Shown here one piece after another: positions 1 to 10,386 of a stretch of DNA of 64,000 nucleotides; the stretch's first letter is position 1; the number at the start of each line of letters is the position of its first letter. The notes beneath the pieces are model-generated. The model had not been told where the DNA came from. It did not search any database and saw only the letters and a list, made by a program, of their open reading frames with translations. The stretch comes from Viola odorata (Eukaryota; Streptophyta; Magnoliopsida; Malpighiales; Violaceae). The stretch lies in assembly GCA_963691705.1 (NCBI GenBank), contig OY829546.1, positions 29,668,040 to 29,732,039 of the forward strand. Reading direction: 5' to 3'. The position numbers and the translations under genes were made by a program.

Positions 1-180
1 TTGGTGGACTGATTTTGTGACTCTAATTGACACAACGAAAAAAGTAAAGGATAGTTACCAAACTTGAACGCCTTGAGCTCCGCTACTAACTGATAAGGCT
101 CCAGTCGCCTAGAGACTTAGCAATGAAATTGTGATCTAGTTCAAAGCTTGGATTTCGAATGCGGAAACATAACTCAAAGA

Positions 181-295
181 AAACCGTGAAACTCCAACAC
201 TGAGAGCTTTTGGCACTTCACGTCGAATCCCTTGAGGTTCTTGTGTCAAACCGATGAATCTCCAAGACTGGGTGCTCTTGGCAATTCAAAGACGA
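181..295. repeat. Old imperfect internal duplication, period about 67-68 bp (representative)
   Basis: The segment from 181 (AAACCGTGAAACTCCAA, then ACTGAGAGCTTTTGGCA) is echoed from 248 (AAACCGATGAATCTCCAA, then ACTGGGTGCTCTTGGCA). The two halves are clearly related but much more diverged from each other than monomers are, so this duplication predates amplification of the array. Confidence 0.75.
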
Positions 296-368
296 ATGAC
301 TCAATAGATAGCAACATCGGGCTTTACTTGTGGCTACTCTCAGCTTGCGATACTAGGAATAGAACAAG

Positions 369-381
369 GTTCCAAAGGAAC
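369..381. other. Short perfect hairpin GTTCC-AAA-GGAAC (representative)
   Basis: Five-base arms around a three-base loop. Unchanged in all monomers compared except monomer 50, where T373 destroys one pair. Too short to assign a role. Confidence 0.6.
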
Positions 382-461
382 GGTTTATGAGGACGCACCT
401 CTCAAAGACAAAGTCTCGTTCTTTTTCCAAAAATATCATAGATTATTTTATTCATACGGCA

Positions 462-476
462 AGGCCTTTAAATAGG
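462..476 (+). promoter_or_regulatory. TATA-like stretch after a StuI palindrome (representative, weak)
   Basis: AGGCCT (462-467) runs into TTTAAATAGG (467-476). The arrangement resembles the TATA region of plant LTRs and pararetroviral promoters. No upstream promoter set, LTR end or primer-binding site could be recognised, so this may be a relic or chance A/T-rich sequence. Unchanged in all units compared. Confidence 0.2.
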
Positions 477-509
477 CTAGGAAAATTACAAACTTAGAAA
501 TAAATAATT

Positions 510-594
510 CCTAAACAGATAATTCCTAAATAGATAATTCCTAAATAAATAATTCCTAAATAAATAATCCCTAAATAAATAATCCCTAAATAAG
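510..594. repeat. 15-bp internal minisatellite (representative, monomer 1)
   Basis: Five full 15-bp units start at 510, 525, 540, 555 and 570, followed by a partial one at 585-594. Consensus is CCTAAATAAATAATT, with CAG, TAG or TAA as bases 7-9 and T or C last. Where the last base is C, the next unit makes a CCCTAAA heptamer (569-575, 584-590). Copy number did not change in any monomer I compared; monomer 50 has one substitution (TAG to TAA at p533). Recurs at the same offset in all 56 units. Confidence 0.95.
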
Positions 595-602
595 CCAAAA
601 CT

Positions 603-610
603 CTATATAG
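603..610. promoter_or_regulatory. CTATATAG palindromic TATA-like word (representative, weak)
   Basis: Reads as a TATA-like word on both strands. Lost only in monomer 24 (T610). It does not sit upstream of the minus-strand start codon at 856, so it would not serve that frame. Confidence 0.15.
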
Positions 611-657
611 TAATTAAAAATACATAAAATAGGAAATATTAATCCATACCCTCCTTT

Positions 658-691
658 GCCAAACCCTAGTCGTCGCCAAACCCTAGCCGAC
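658..691 (+). repeat. Paired telobox motif, 17-bp direct repeat (representative)
   Basis: GCCAAACCCTAG occurs at 658-669 and again at 675-686. Both hold AAACCCTA, the plant telobox and a permutation of the Arabidopsis-type telomere repeat. In plants, telobox sites are bound by TRB-type Myb proteins. Here they lie in a satellite rather than in a gene promoter, so any function is unproven. Present at this offset in every monomer. Confidence 0.85.
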
Positions 692-709
692 TTGGGCTTT
701 CTGGTGCGC

Positions 710-856
710 CTATGCGTGCGCTCTGCTTGGCCCACGCGGCTTGCGATACGAGGATCGTATGATCCCCTCCCTCTTATCAAAGGTTCGCCCTCGAATCTCA
801 TTCTGCATAGGGGTTGTATCGCAATCCCTCTTAGCATCAAGCCTTGCTTCTGCCAT
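710..856 (-). other. 48-codon minus-strand reading frame, possible relic of a retroelement gag start (representative)
   Basis: On the minus strand an ATG at 856-854 has A at -3 and G at +4 (AAAGATGGC), close to the plant start consensus. An in-frame stop lies just upstream and TAG ends the frame at 712-710. The product begins MAEARLDAKRDC and is rich in Arg, Lys and Asp. It is intact in all 55 complete units. Known variants are silent at codon 22 (p791: CGA, CGT or CGC), Arg-to-Gly at codon 34 (p757) and Ala-to-Gly at codon 2 in monomer 24. No domain is recognisable. The start resembles gag leaders of plant LTR elements, but there is no matching gag body, PBS or protease. Intactness can be explained by homogenisation alone, and translation is not claimed. 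Confidence 0.25.
741..824. other. Nested inverted-repeat element (representative)
   Basis: Outer arms TTGCGATAC (741-749) and GTATCGCAA (816-824) are perfect 9-bp complements. Inside lie GGATC (752-756) / GATCC (761-765) around GTAT, and ATACG (746-750) / CGTAT (756-760) around AGGAT. The polymorphic base p757 is in the loop of the first inner dyad and in the stem of the second. C at p757 removes one pair of that stem and makes a BamHI site GGATCC (752-757). No protein or RNA role is known. Confidence 0.7.
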
Positions 857-1024
857 CTTTATTCACCTAAATCAAACTTAACACAAGAAAGTGGAAATCT
901 ATTTTCGGCGAACACAGTTTAGTAAACCAAGCACAACTTTTGATTCCGATGTCCGAATTGCTTGATTCTTCTTGATTCTGATTCCTAACAGATAGGGCTT
1001 TCCAAGGAGCTAAGATTCACTGAA

Positions 1025-1037
1025 ATTGGACTCCAAT
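1025..1037. other. 13-bp near-palindrome ATTGGA-C-TCCAAT (representative)
   Basis: Six-base arms flank a single central C. It lies just left of the short direct repeats that end the monomer and is unchanged in the units compared. Confidence 0.5.
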
Positions 1038-1085
1038 AGGTATGTATTGAAATATGATTTCGAGACTAACACTTTTGTGGACTGT

Positions 1086-1107
1086 TTTTGTGACTCTTTT
1101 GTGACTC
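1086..1107. repeat. 11-bp tandem pair, site of the 1154/1143 length difference (representative)
   Basis: TTTTGTGACTC occurs twice in a row (1086-1096 and 1097-1107) and is followed by TTCTCGTGAC. Related words (GTGGACTGATTTTGTGACTC) open the next monomer at 1159. Twenty-one of 55 units have only one copy, consistent with slippage or misaligned exchange between the two. Nineteen of these 21 are C757 units; monomers 43 and 45 are the exceptions. Confidence 0.92.
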
Positions 1108-1154
1108 TTCTCGTGACGTAAATAAAAGACTCAAAATAGAAAAGTAATGACACT

Positions 1155-2308
1155 TTGGTGGACTGATTTTGTGACTCTAATTGACACAACGAAAAAAGTA
1201 AAGGATAGTTACCAAACTTGAACGCCTTGAGCTCCGCTACTAACTGATAAGGCTCCAGTCGCCTAGAGACTTAGCAATGAAATTGTGATCTAGTTCAAAG
1301 CTTGGATTTCGAATGCGGAAACATAACTCAAAGAAAACCGTGAAACTCCAACACTGAGAGCTTTTGGCACTTCACGTCGAATCCCTTGAGGTTCTTGTGT
1401 CAAACCGATGAATCTCCAAGACTGGGTGCTCTTGGCAATTCAAAGACGAATGACTCAATAGATAGCAACATCGGGCTTTACTTGTGGCTACTCTCAGCTT
1501 GCGATACTAGGAATAGAACAAGGTTCCAAAGGAACGGTTTATGAGGACGCACCTCTCAAAGACAAAGTCTCGTTCTTTTTCCAAAAATATCATAGATTAT
1601 TTTATTCATACGGCAAGGCCTTTAAATAGGCTAGGAAAATTACAAACTTAGAAATAAATAATTCCTAAACAGATAATTCCTAAATAGATAATTCCTAAAT
1701 AAATAATTCCTAAATAAATAATCCCTAAATAAATAATCCCTAAATAAGCCAAAACTCTATATAGTAATTAAAAATACATAAAATAGGAAATATTAATCCA
1801 TACCCTCCTTTGCCAAACCCTAGTCGTCGCCAAACCCTAGCCGACTTGGGCTTTCTGGTGCGCCTATGCGTGCGCTCTGCTTGGCCCACGCGGCTTGCGA
1901 TACGAGGATCGTATGATCCCCTCCCTCTTATCAAAGGTTCGCCCTCGAATCTCATTCTGCATAGGGGTTGTATCGCAATCCCTCTTAGCATCAAGCCTTG
2001 CTTCTGCCATCTTTATTCACCTAAATCAAACTTAACACAAGAAAGTGGAAATCTATTTTCGGCGAACACAGTTTAGTAAACCAAGCACAACTTTTGATTC
2101 CGATGTCCGAATTGCTTGATTCTTCTTGATTCTGATTCCTAACAGATAGGGCTTTCCAAGGAGCTAAGATTCACTGAAATTGGACTCCAATAGGTATGTA
2201 TTGAAATATGATTTCGAGACTAACACTTTTGTGGACTGTTTTTGTGACTCTTTTGTGACTCTTCTCGTGACGTAAATAAAAGACTCAAAATAGAAAAGTA
2301 ATGACACT
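1155..2308. repeat. Satellite monomer 2 (1154 bp)
   Basis: Same states as monomer 1, including G1118. Confidence 0.98.
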
Positions 2309-3462
2309 TTGGTGGACTGATTTTGTGACTCTAATTGACACAACGAAAAAAGTAAAGGATAGTTACCAAACTTGAACGCCTTGAGCTCCGCTACTAACTG
2401 ATAAGGCTCCAGTCGCCTAGAGACTTAGCAATGAAATTGTGATCTAGTTCAAAGCTTGGATTTCGAATGCGGAAACATAACTCAAAGAAAACCGTGAAAC
2501 TCCAACACTGAGAGCTTTTGGCACTTCACGTCGAATCCCTTGAGGTTCTTGTGTCAAACCGATGAATCTCCAAGACTGGGTGCTCTTGGCAATTCAAAGA
2601 CGAATGACTCAATAGATAGCAACATCGGGCTTTACTTGTGGCTACTCTCAGCTTGCGATACTAGGAATAGAACAAGGTTCCAAAGGAACGGTTTATGAGG
2701 ACGCACCTCTCAAAGACAAAGTCTCGTTCTTTTTCCAAAAATATCATAGATTATTTTATTCATACGGCAAGGCCTTTAAATAGGCTAGGAAAATTACAAA
2801 CTTAGAAATAAATAATTCCTAAACAGATAATTCCTAAATAGATAATTCCTAAATAAATAATTCCTAAATAAATAATCCCTAAATAAATAATCCCTAAATA
2901 AGCCAAAACTCTATATAGTAATTAAAAATACATAAAATAGGAAATATTAATCCATACCCTCCTTTGCCAAACCCTAGTCGTCGCCAAACCCTAGCCGACT
3001 TGGGCTTTCTGGTGCGCCTATGCGTGCGCTCTGCTTGGCCCACGCGGCTTGCGATACGAGGATCGTATGATCCCCTCCCTCTTATCAAAGGTTCGCCCTC
3101 GAATCTCATTCTGCATAGGGGTTGTATCGCAATCCCTCTTAGCATCAAGCCTTGCTTCTGCCATCTTTATTCACCTAAATCAAACTTAACACAAGAAAGT
3201 GGAAATCTATTTTCGGCGAACACAGTTTAGTAAACCAAGCACAACTTTTGATTCCGATGTCCGAATTGCTTGATTCTTCTTGATTCTGATTCCTAACAGA
3301 TAGGGCTTTCCAAGGAGCTAAGATTCACTGAAATTGGACTCCAATAGGTATGTATTGAAATATGATTTCGAGACTAACACTTTTGTGGACTGTTTTTGTG
3401 ACTCTTTTGTGACTCTTCTCGTGACTTAAATAAAAGACTCAAAATAGAAAAGTAATGACACT
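2309..3462. repeat. Satellite monomer 3 (1154 bp)
   Basis: G757, CT978-979. Has T at p1118, the state most units share. Confidence 0.98.
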
Positions 3463-4616
3463 TTGGTGGACTGATTTTGTGACTCTAATTGACACAACGA
3501 AAAAAGTAAAGGATAGTTACCAAACTTGAACGCCTTGAGCTCCGCTACTAACTGATAAGGCTCCAGTCGCCTAGAGACTTAGCAATGAAATTGTGATCTA
3601 GTTCAAAGCTTGGATTTCGAATGCGGAAACATAACTCAAAGAAAACCGTGAAACTCCAACACTGAGAGCTTTTGGCACTTCACGTCGAATCCCTTGAGGT
3701 TCTTGTGTCAAACCGATGAATCTCCAAGACTGGGTGCTCTTGGCAATTCAAAGACGAATGACTCAATAGATAGCAACATCGGGCTTTACTTGTGGCTACT
3801 CTCAGCTTGCGATACTAGGAATAGAACAAGGTTCCAAAGGAACGGTTTATGAGGACGCACCTCTCAAAGACAAAGTCTCGTTCTTTTTCCAAAAATATCA
3901 TAGATTATTTTATTCATACGGCAAGGCCTTTAAATAGGCTAGGAAAATTACAAACTTAGAAATAAATAATTCCTAAACAGATAATTCCTAAATAGATAAT
4001 TCCTAAATAAATAATTCCTAAATAAATAATCCCTAAATAAATAATCCCTAAATAAGCCAAAACTCTATATAGTAATTAAAAATACATAAAATAGGAAATA
4101 TTAATCCATACCCTCCTTTGCCAAACCCTAGTCGTCGCCAAACCCTAGCCGACTTGGGCTTTCTGGTGCGCCTATGCGTGCGCTCTGCTTGGCCCACGCG
4201 GCTTGCGATACGAGGATCGTATGATCCCCTCCCTCTTATCAAAGGTTCGCCCGCGAATCTCATTCTGCATAGGGGTTGTATCGCAATCCCTCTTAGCATC
4301 AAGCCTTGCTTCTGCCATCTTTATTCACCTAAATCAAACTTAACACAAGAAAGTGGAAATCTATTTTCGGCGAACACAGTTTAGTAAACCAAGCACAACT
4401 TTTGATTCCGATGTCCGAATTGCTTGATTCCTCTTGATTCTGATTCCTAACAGATAGGGCTTTCCAAGGAGCTAAGATTCACTGAAATTGGACTCCAATA
4501 GGTATGTATTGAAATATGATTTCGAGACTAACACTTTTGTGGACTGTTTTTGTGACTCTTTTGTGACTCTTCTCGTGACTTAAATAAAAGACTCAAAATA
4601 GAAAAGTAATGACACT
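3463..4616. repeat. Satellite monomer 4 (1154 bp)
   Basis: Only unit with G at p791. First of three with C at p969. Confidence 0.98.
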
Positions 4617-5770
4617 TTGGTGGACTGATTTTGTGACTCTAATTGACACAACGAAAAAAGTAAAGGATAGTTACCAAACTTGAACGCCTTGAGCTCCGCT
4701 ACTAACTGATAAGGCTCCAGTCGCCTAGAGACTTAGCAATGAAATTGTGATCTAGTTCAAAGCTTGGATTTCGAATGCGGAAACATAACTCAAAGAAAAC
4801 CGTGAAACTCCAACACTGAGAGCTTTTGGCACTTCACGTCGAATCCCTTGAGGTTCTTGTGTCAAACCGATGAATCTCCAAGACTGGGTGCTCTTGGCAA
4901 TTCAAAGACGAATGACTCAATAGATAGCAACATCGGGCTTTACTTGTGGCTACTCTCAGCTTGCGATACTAGGAATAGAACAAGGTTCCAAAGGAACGGT
5001 TTATGAGGACGCACCTCTCAAAGACAAAGTCTCGTTCTTTTTCCAAAAATATCATAGATTATTTTATTCATACGGCAAGGCCTTTAAATAGGCTAGGAAA
5101 ATTACAAACTTAGAAATAAATAATTCCTAAACAGATAATTCCTAAATAGATAATTCCTAAATAAATAATTCCTAAATAAATAATCCCTAAATAAATAATC
5201 CCTAAATAAGCCAAAACTCTATATAGTAATTAAAAATACATAAAATAGGAAATATTAATCCATACCCTCCTTTGCCAAACCCTAGTCGTCGCCAAACCCT
5301 AGCCGACTTGGGCTTTCTGGTGCGCCTATGCGTGCGCTCTGCTTGGCCCACGCGGCTTGCGATACGAGGATCGTATGATCCCCTCCCTCTTATCAAAGGT
5401 TCGCCCTCGAATCTCATTCTGCATAGGGGTTGTATCGCAATCCCTCTTAGCATCAAGCCTTGCTTCTGCCATCTTTATTCACCTAAATCAAACTTAACAC
5501 AAGAAAGTGGAAATCTATTTTCGGCGAACACAGTTTAGTAAACCAAGCACAACTTTTGATTCCGATGTCCGAATTGCTTGATTCCTCTTGATTCTGATTC
5601 CTAACAGATAGGGCTTTCCAAGGAGCTAAGATTCACTGAAATTGGACTCCAATAGGTATGTATTGAAATATGATTTCGAGACTAACACTTTTGTGGACTG
5701 TTTTTGTGACTCTTTTGTGACTCTTCTCGTGACTTAAATAAAAGACTCAAAATAGAAAAGTAATGACACT
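4617..5770. repeat. Satellite monomer 5 (1154 bp)
   Basis: C969 as in monomers 4 and 6; G757; T791. Confidence 0.98.
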
Positions 5771-6924
5771 TTGGTGGACTGATTTTGTGACTCTAATTGA
5801 CACAACGAAAAAAGTAAAGGATAGTTACCAAACTTGAACGCCTTGAGCTCCGCTACTAACTGATAAGGCTCCAGTCGCCTAGAGACTTAGCAATGAAATT
5901 GTGATCTAGTTCAAAGCTTGGATTTCGAATGCGGAAACATAACTCAAAGAAAACCGTGAAACTCCAACACTGAGAGCTTTTGGCACTTCACGTTGAATCC
6001 CTTGAGGTTCTTGTGTCAAACCGATGAATCTCCAAGACTGGGTGCTCTTGGCAATTCAAAGACGAATGACTCAATAGATAGCAACATCGGGCTTTACTTG
6101 TGGCTACTCTCAGCTTGCGATACTAGGAATAGAACAAGGTTCCAAAGGAACGGTTTATGAGGACGCACCTCTCAAAGACAAAGTCTCGTTCTTTTTCCAA
6201 AAATATCATAGATTATTTTATTCATACGGCAAGGCCTTTAAATAGGCTAGGAAAATTACAAACTTAGAAATAAATAATTCCTAAACAGATAATTCCTAAA
6301 TAGATAATTCCTAAATAAATAATTCCTAAATAAATAATCCCTAAATAAATAATCCCTAAATAAGCCAAAACTCTATATAGTAATTAAAAATACATAAAAT
6401 AGGAAATATTAATCCATACCCTCCTTTGCCAAACCCTAGTCGTCGCCAAACCCTAGCCGACTTGGGCTTTCTGGTGCGCCTATGCGTGCGCTCTGCTTGG
6501 CCCACGCGGCTTGCGATACGAGGATCGTATGATCCCCTCCCTCTTATCAAAGGTTCGCCCTCGAATCTCATTCTGCATAGGGGTTGTATCGCAATCCCTC
6601 TTAGCATCAAGCCTTGCTTCTGCCATCTTTATTCACCTAAATCAAACTTAACACAAGAAAGTGGAAATCTATTTTCGGCGAACACAGTTTAGTAAACCAA
6701 GCACAACTTTTGATTCCGATGTCCGAATTGCTTGATTCCTCTTGATTCTGATTCCTAACAGATAGGGCTTTCCAAGGAGCTAAGATTCACTGAAATTGGA
6801 CTCCAATAGGTATGTATTGAAATATGATTTCGAGACTAACACTTTTGTGGACTGTTTTTGTGACTCTTTTGTGACTCTTCTCGTGACTTAAATAAAAGAC
6901 TCAAAATAGAAAAGTAATGACACT
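5771..6924. repeat. Satellite monomer 6 (1154 bp)
   Basis: C969, plus a private C-to-T at p224 (CGTCGAA to CGTTGAA, a CpG transition). Confidence 0.98.
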
Positions 6925-8078
6925 TTGGTGGACTGATTTTGTGACTCTAATTGACACAACGAAAAAAGTAAAGGATAGTTACCAAACTTGAACGCCTTGA
7001 GCTCCGCTACTAACTGATAAGGCTCCAGTCGCCTAGAGACTTAGCAATGAAATTGTGATCTAGTTCAAAGCTTGGATTTCGAATGCGGAAACATAACTCA
7101 AAGAAAACCGTGAAACTCCAACACTGAGAGCTTTTGGCACTTCACGTCGAATCCCTTGAGGTTCTTGTGTCAAACCGATGAATCTCCAAGACTGGGTGCT
7201 CTTGGCAATTCAAAGACGAATGACTCAATAGATAGCAACATCGGGCTTTACTTGTGGCTACTCTCAGCTTGCGATACTAGGAATAGAACAAGGTTCCAAA
7301 GGAACGGTTTATGAGGACGCACCTCTCAAAGACAAAGTCTCGTTCTTTTTCCAAAAATATCATAGATTATTTTATTCATACGGCAAGGCCTTTAAATAGG
7401 CTAGGAAAATTACAAACTTAGAAATAAATAATTCCTAAACAGATAATTCCTAAATAGATAATTCCTAAATAAATAATTCCTAAATAAATAATCCCTAAAT
7501 AAATAATCCCTAAATAAGCCAAAACTCTATATAGTAATTAAAAATACATAAAATAGGAAATATTAATCCATACCCTCCTTTGCCAAACCCTAGTCGTCGC
7601 CAAACCCTAGCCGACTTGGGCTTTCTGGTGCGCCTATGCGTGCGCTCTGCTTGGCCCACGCGGCTTGCGATACGAGGATCGTATGATCCCCTCCCTCTTA
7701 TCAAAGGTTCGCCCTCGAATCTCATTCTGCATAGGGGTTGTATCGCAATCCCTCTTAGCATCAAGCCTTGCTTCTGCCATCTTTATTCACCTAAATCAAA
7801 CTTAACACAAGAAAGTGGAAATCTATTTTCGGCGAACACAGTTTAGTAAACCAAGCACAACTTTTGATTCCGATGTCCGAATTGCTTGATTCTTCTTGAT
7901 TCTGATTCCTAACAGATAGGGCTTTCCAAGGAGCTAAGATTCACTGAAATTGGACTCCAATAGGTATGTATTGAAATATGATTTCGAGACTAACACTTTT
8001 GTGGACTGTTTTTGTGACTCTTTTGTGACTCTTCTCGTGACGTAAATAAAAGACTCAAAATAGAAAAGTAATGACACT
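6925..8078. repeat. Satellite monomer 7 (1154 bp)
   Basis: T969 and G1118, like monomers 1 and 2. It has exactly the states of monomer 2, five units upstream. Confidence 0.98.
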
Positions 8079-9232
8079 TTGGTGGACTGATTTTGTGACT
8101 CTAATTGACACAACGAAAAAAGTAAAGGATAGTTACCAAACTTGAACGCCTTGAGCTCCGCTACTAACTGATAAGGCTCCAGTCGCCTAGAGACTTAGCA
8201 ATGAAATTGTGATCTAGTTCAAAGCTTGGATTTCGAATGCGGAAACATAACTCAAAGAAAACCGTGAAACTCCAACACTGAGAGCTTTTGGCACTTCACG
8301 TCGAATCCCTTGAGGTTCTTGTGTCAAACCGATGAATCTCCAAGACTGGGTGCTCTTGGCAATTCAAAGACGAATGACTCAATAGATAGCAACATCGGGC
8401 TTTACTTGTGGCTACTCTCAGCTTGCGATACTAGGAATAGAACAAGGTTCCAAAGGAACGGTTTATGAGGACGCACCTCTCAAAGACAAAGTCTCGTTCT
8501 TTTTCCAAAAATATCATAGATTATTTTATTCATACGGCAAGGCCTTTAAATAGGCTAGGAAAATTACAAACTTAGAAATAAATAATTCCTAAACAGATAA
8601 TTCCTAAATAGATAATTCCTAAATAAATAATTCCTAAATAAATAATCCCTAAATAAATAATCCCTAAATAAGCCAAAACTCTATATAGTAATTAAAAATA
8701 CATAAAATAGGAAATATTAATCCATACCCTCCTTTGCCAAACCCTAGTCGTCGCCAAACCCTAGCCGACTTGGGCTTTCTGGTGCGCCTATGCGTGCGCT
8801 CTGCTTGGCCCACGCGGCTTGCGATACGAGGATCGTATGATCCCCTCCCTCTTATCAAAGGTTCGCCCTCGAATCTCATTCTGCATAGGGGTTGTATCGC
8901 AATCCCTCTTAGCATCAAGCCTTGCTTCTGCCATCTTTATTCACCTAAATCAAACTTAACACAAGAAAGTGGAAATCTATTTTCGGCTAACACAGTTTAG
9001 TAAACCAAGCACAACTTTTGATTCCGATGTCCGAATTGCTTGATTCTTCTTGATTCTGATTCCTAACAGATAGGGCTTTCCAAGGAGCTAAGATTCACTG
9101 AAATTGGACTCCAATAGGTATGTATTGAAATATGATTTCGAGACTAACACTTTTGTGGACTGTTTTTGTGACTCTTTTGTGACTCTTCTCGTGACTTAAA
9201 TAAAAGACTCAAAATAGAAAAGTAATGACACT
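8079..9232. repeat. Satellite monomer 8 (1154 bp)
   Basis: T at p910 (GGCTAAC), shared only with monomers 10 and 15; T1118. Its right part is the inferred donor of the right end of monomer 13. Confidence 0.98.
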
Positions 9233-10386
9233 TTGGTGGACTGATTTTGTGACTCTAATTGACACAACGAAAAAAGTAAAGGATAGTTACCAAACTTGAA
9301 CGCCTTGAGCTCCGCTACTAACTGATAAGGCTCCAGTCGCCTAGAGACTTAGCAATGAAATTGTGATCTAGTTCAAAGCTTGGATTTCGAATGCGGAAAC
9401 ATAACTCAAAGAAAACCGTGAAACTCCAACACTGAGAGCTTTTGGCACTTCACGTCGAATCCCTTGAGGTTCTTGTGTCAAACCGATGAATCTCCAAGAC
9501 TGGGTGCTCTTGGCAATTCAAAGACGAATGACTCAATAGATAGCAACATCGGGCTTTACTTGTGGCTACTCTCAGCTTGCGATACTAGGAATAGAACAAG
9601 GTTCCAAAGGAACGGTTTATGAGGACGCACCTCTCAAAGACAAAGTCTCGTTCTTTTTCCAAAAATATCATAGATTATTTTATTCATACGGCAAGGCCTT
9701 TAAATAGGCTAGGAAAATTACAAACTTAGAAATAAATAATTCCTAAACAGATAATTCCTAAATAGATAATTCCTAAATAAATAATTCCTAAATAAATAAT
9801 CCCTAAATAAATAATCCCTAAATAAGCCAAAACTCTATATAGTAATTAAAAATACATAAAATAGGAAATATTAATCCATACCCTCCTTTGCCAAACCCTA
9901 GTCGTCGCCAAACCCTAGCCGACTTGGGCTTTCTGGTGCGCCTATGCGTGCGCTCTGCTTGGCCCACGCGGCTTGCGATACGAGGATCGTATGATCCCCT
10001 CCCTCTTATCAAAGGTTCGCCCTCGAATCTCATTCTGCATAGGGGTTGTATCGCAATCCCTCTTAGCATCAAGCCTTGCTTCTGCCATCTTTATTCACCT
10101 AAATCAAACTTAACACAAGAAAGTGGAAATCTATTTTCGGCGAACACAGTTTAGTAAACCAAGCACAACTTTTGATTCCGATGTCCGAATTGCTTGATTC
10201 TTCTTGATTCTGATTCCTAACAGATAGGGCTTTCCAAGGAGCTAAGATTCACTGAAATTGGACTCCAATAGGTATGTATTGAAATATGATTTCGAGACTA
10301 ACACTTTTGTGGACTGTTTTTGTGACTCTTTTGTGACTCTTCTCGTGACTTAAATAAAAGACTCAAAATAGAAAAGTAATGACACT
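9233..10386. repeat. Satellite monomer 9 (1154 bp)
   Basis: G757, CT978-979, T1118. No difference from monomer 14 was noticed. Confidence 0.98.

Larger units (their letters stand above)
1..1154. repeat. Satellite monomer 1 (1154 bp, reference unit)
   Basis: Defines the coordinate system. States: G at p757 (no BamHI site), T at p791, CT at p978-979, two 11-bp units at p1086-1107, and G at p1118 (a TGACGTAA motif). Any sub-feature at pN in another monomer lies at that monomer's start + N - 1, allowing for its indels. Confidence 0.98.

Noticed and set aside
155..175. CENP-B-box-like word (TTTCGAATGCGGAAAC)
   Set aside because: It lacks the required A and CGGG at the right spacing, and plants are not known to use a CENP-B box in this way.
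216..236. tRNA or SINE internal promoter (GTCGAATCCC resembles a B box)
   Set aside because: It matches only part of the B-box consensus, and I found no A box at a suitable distance and no cloverleaf.
586..840. 84-residue minus-strand open frame in 26 monomers
   Set aside because: The first codon is TTG and the first ATG has a poor context. In the 29 C757 units codon 28 is a TAG stop. Its presence or absence simply reports the allele at p757.
656..922. 88-residue plus-strand open frame repeated in every monomer
   Set aside because: It begins with TTG and contains no ATG at all, has no recognisable domain and is antisense to the 48-codon frame. It stays open because the units are homogenised copies.
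1121..1126. AATAAA polyadenylation signal
   Set aside because: AATAAA occurs many times in the A/T-rich minisatellite and elsewhere in the unit on both strands, so a single occurrence carries no weight.
1..1154. rDNA intergenic spacer or 5S rDNA unit
   Set aside because: No 5S, 18S or 25S sequence is present. The GGATC-GTAT-GATCC word only superficially recalls the 5S start.
1..1154. Complete LTR or solo LTR
   Set aside because: I could not find TG...CA ends with a target-site duplication, a tRNA-complementary primer-binding site, a convincing polypurine tract or any pol domain. An LTR-derived origin remains only a possibility.
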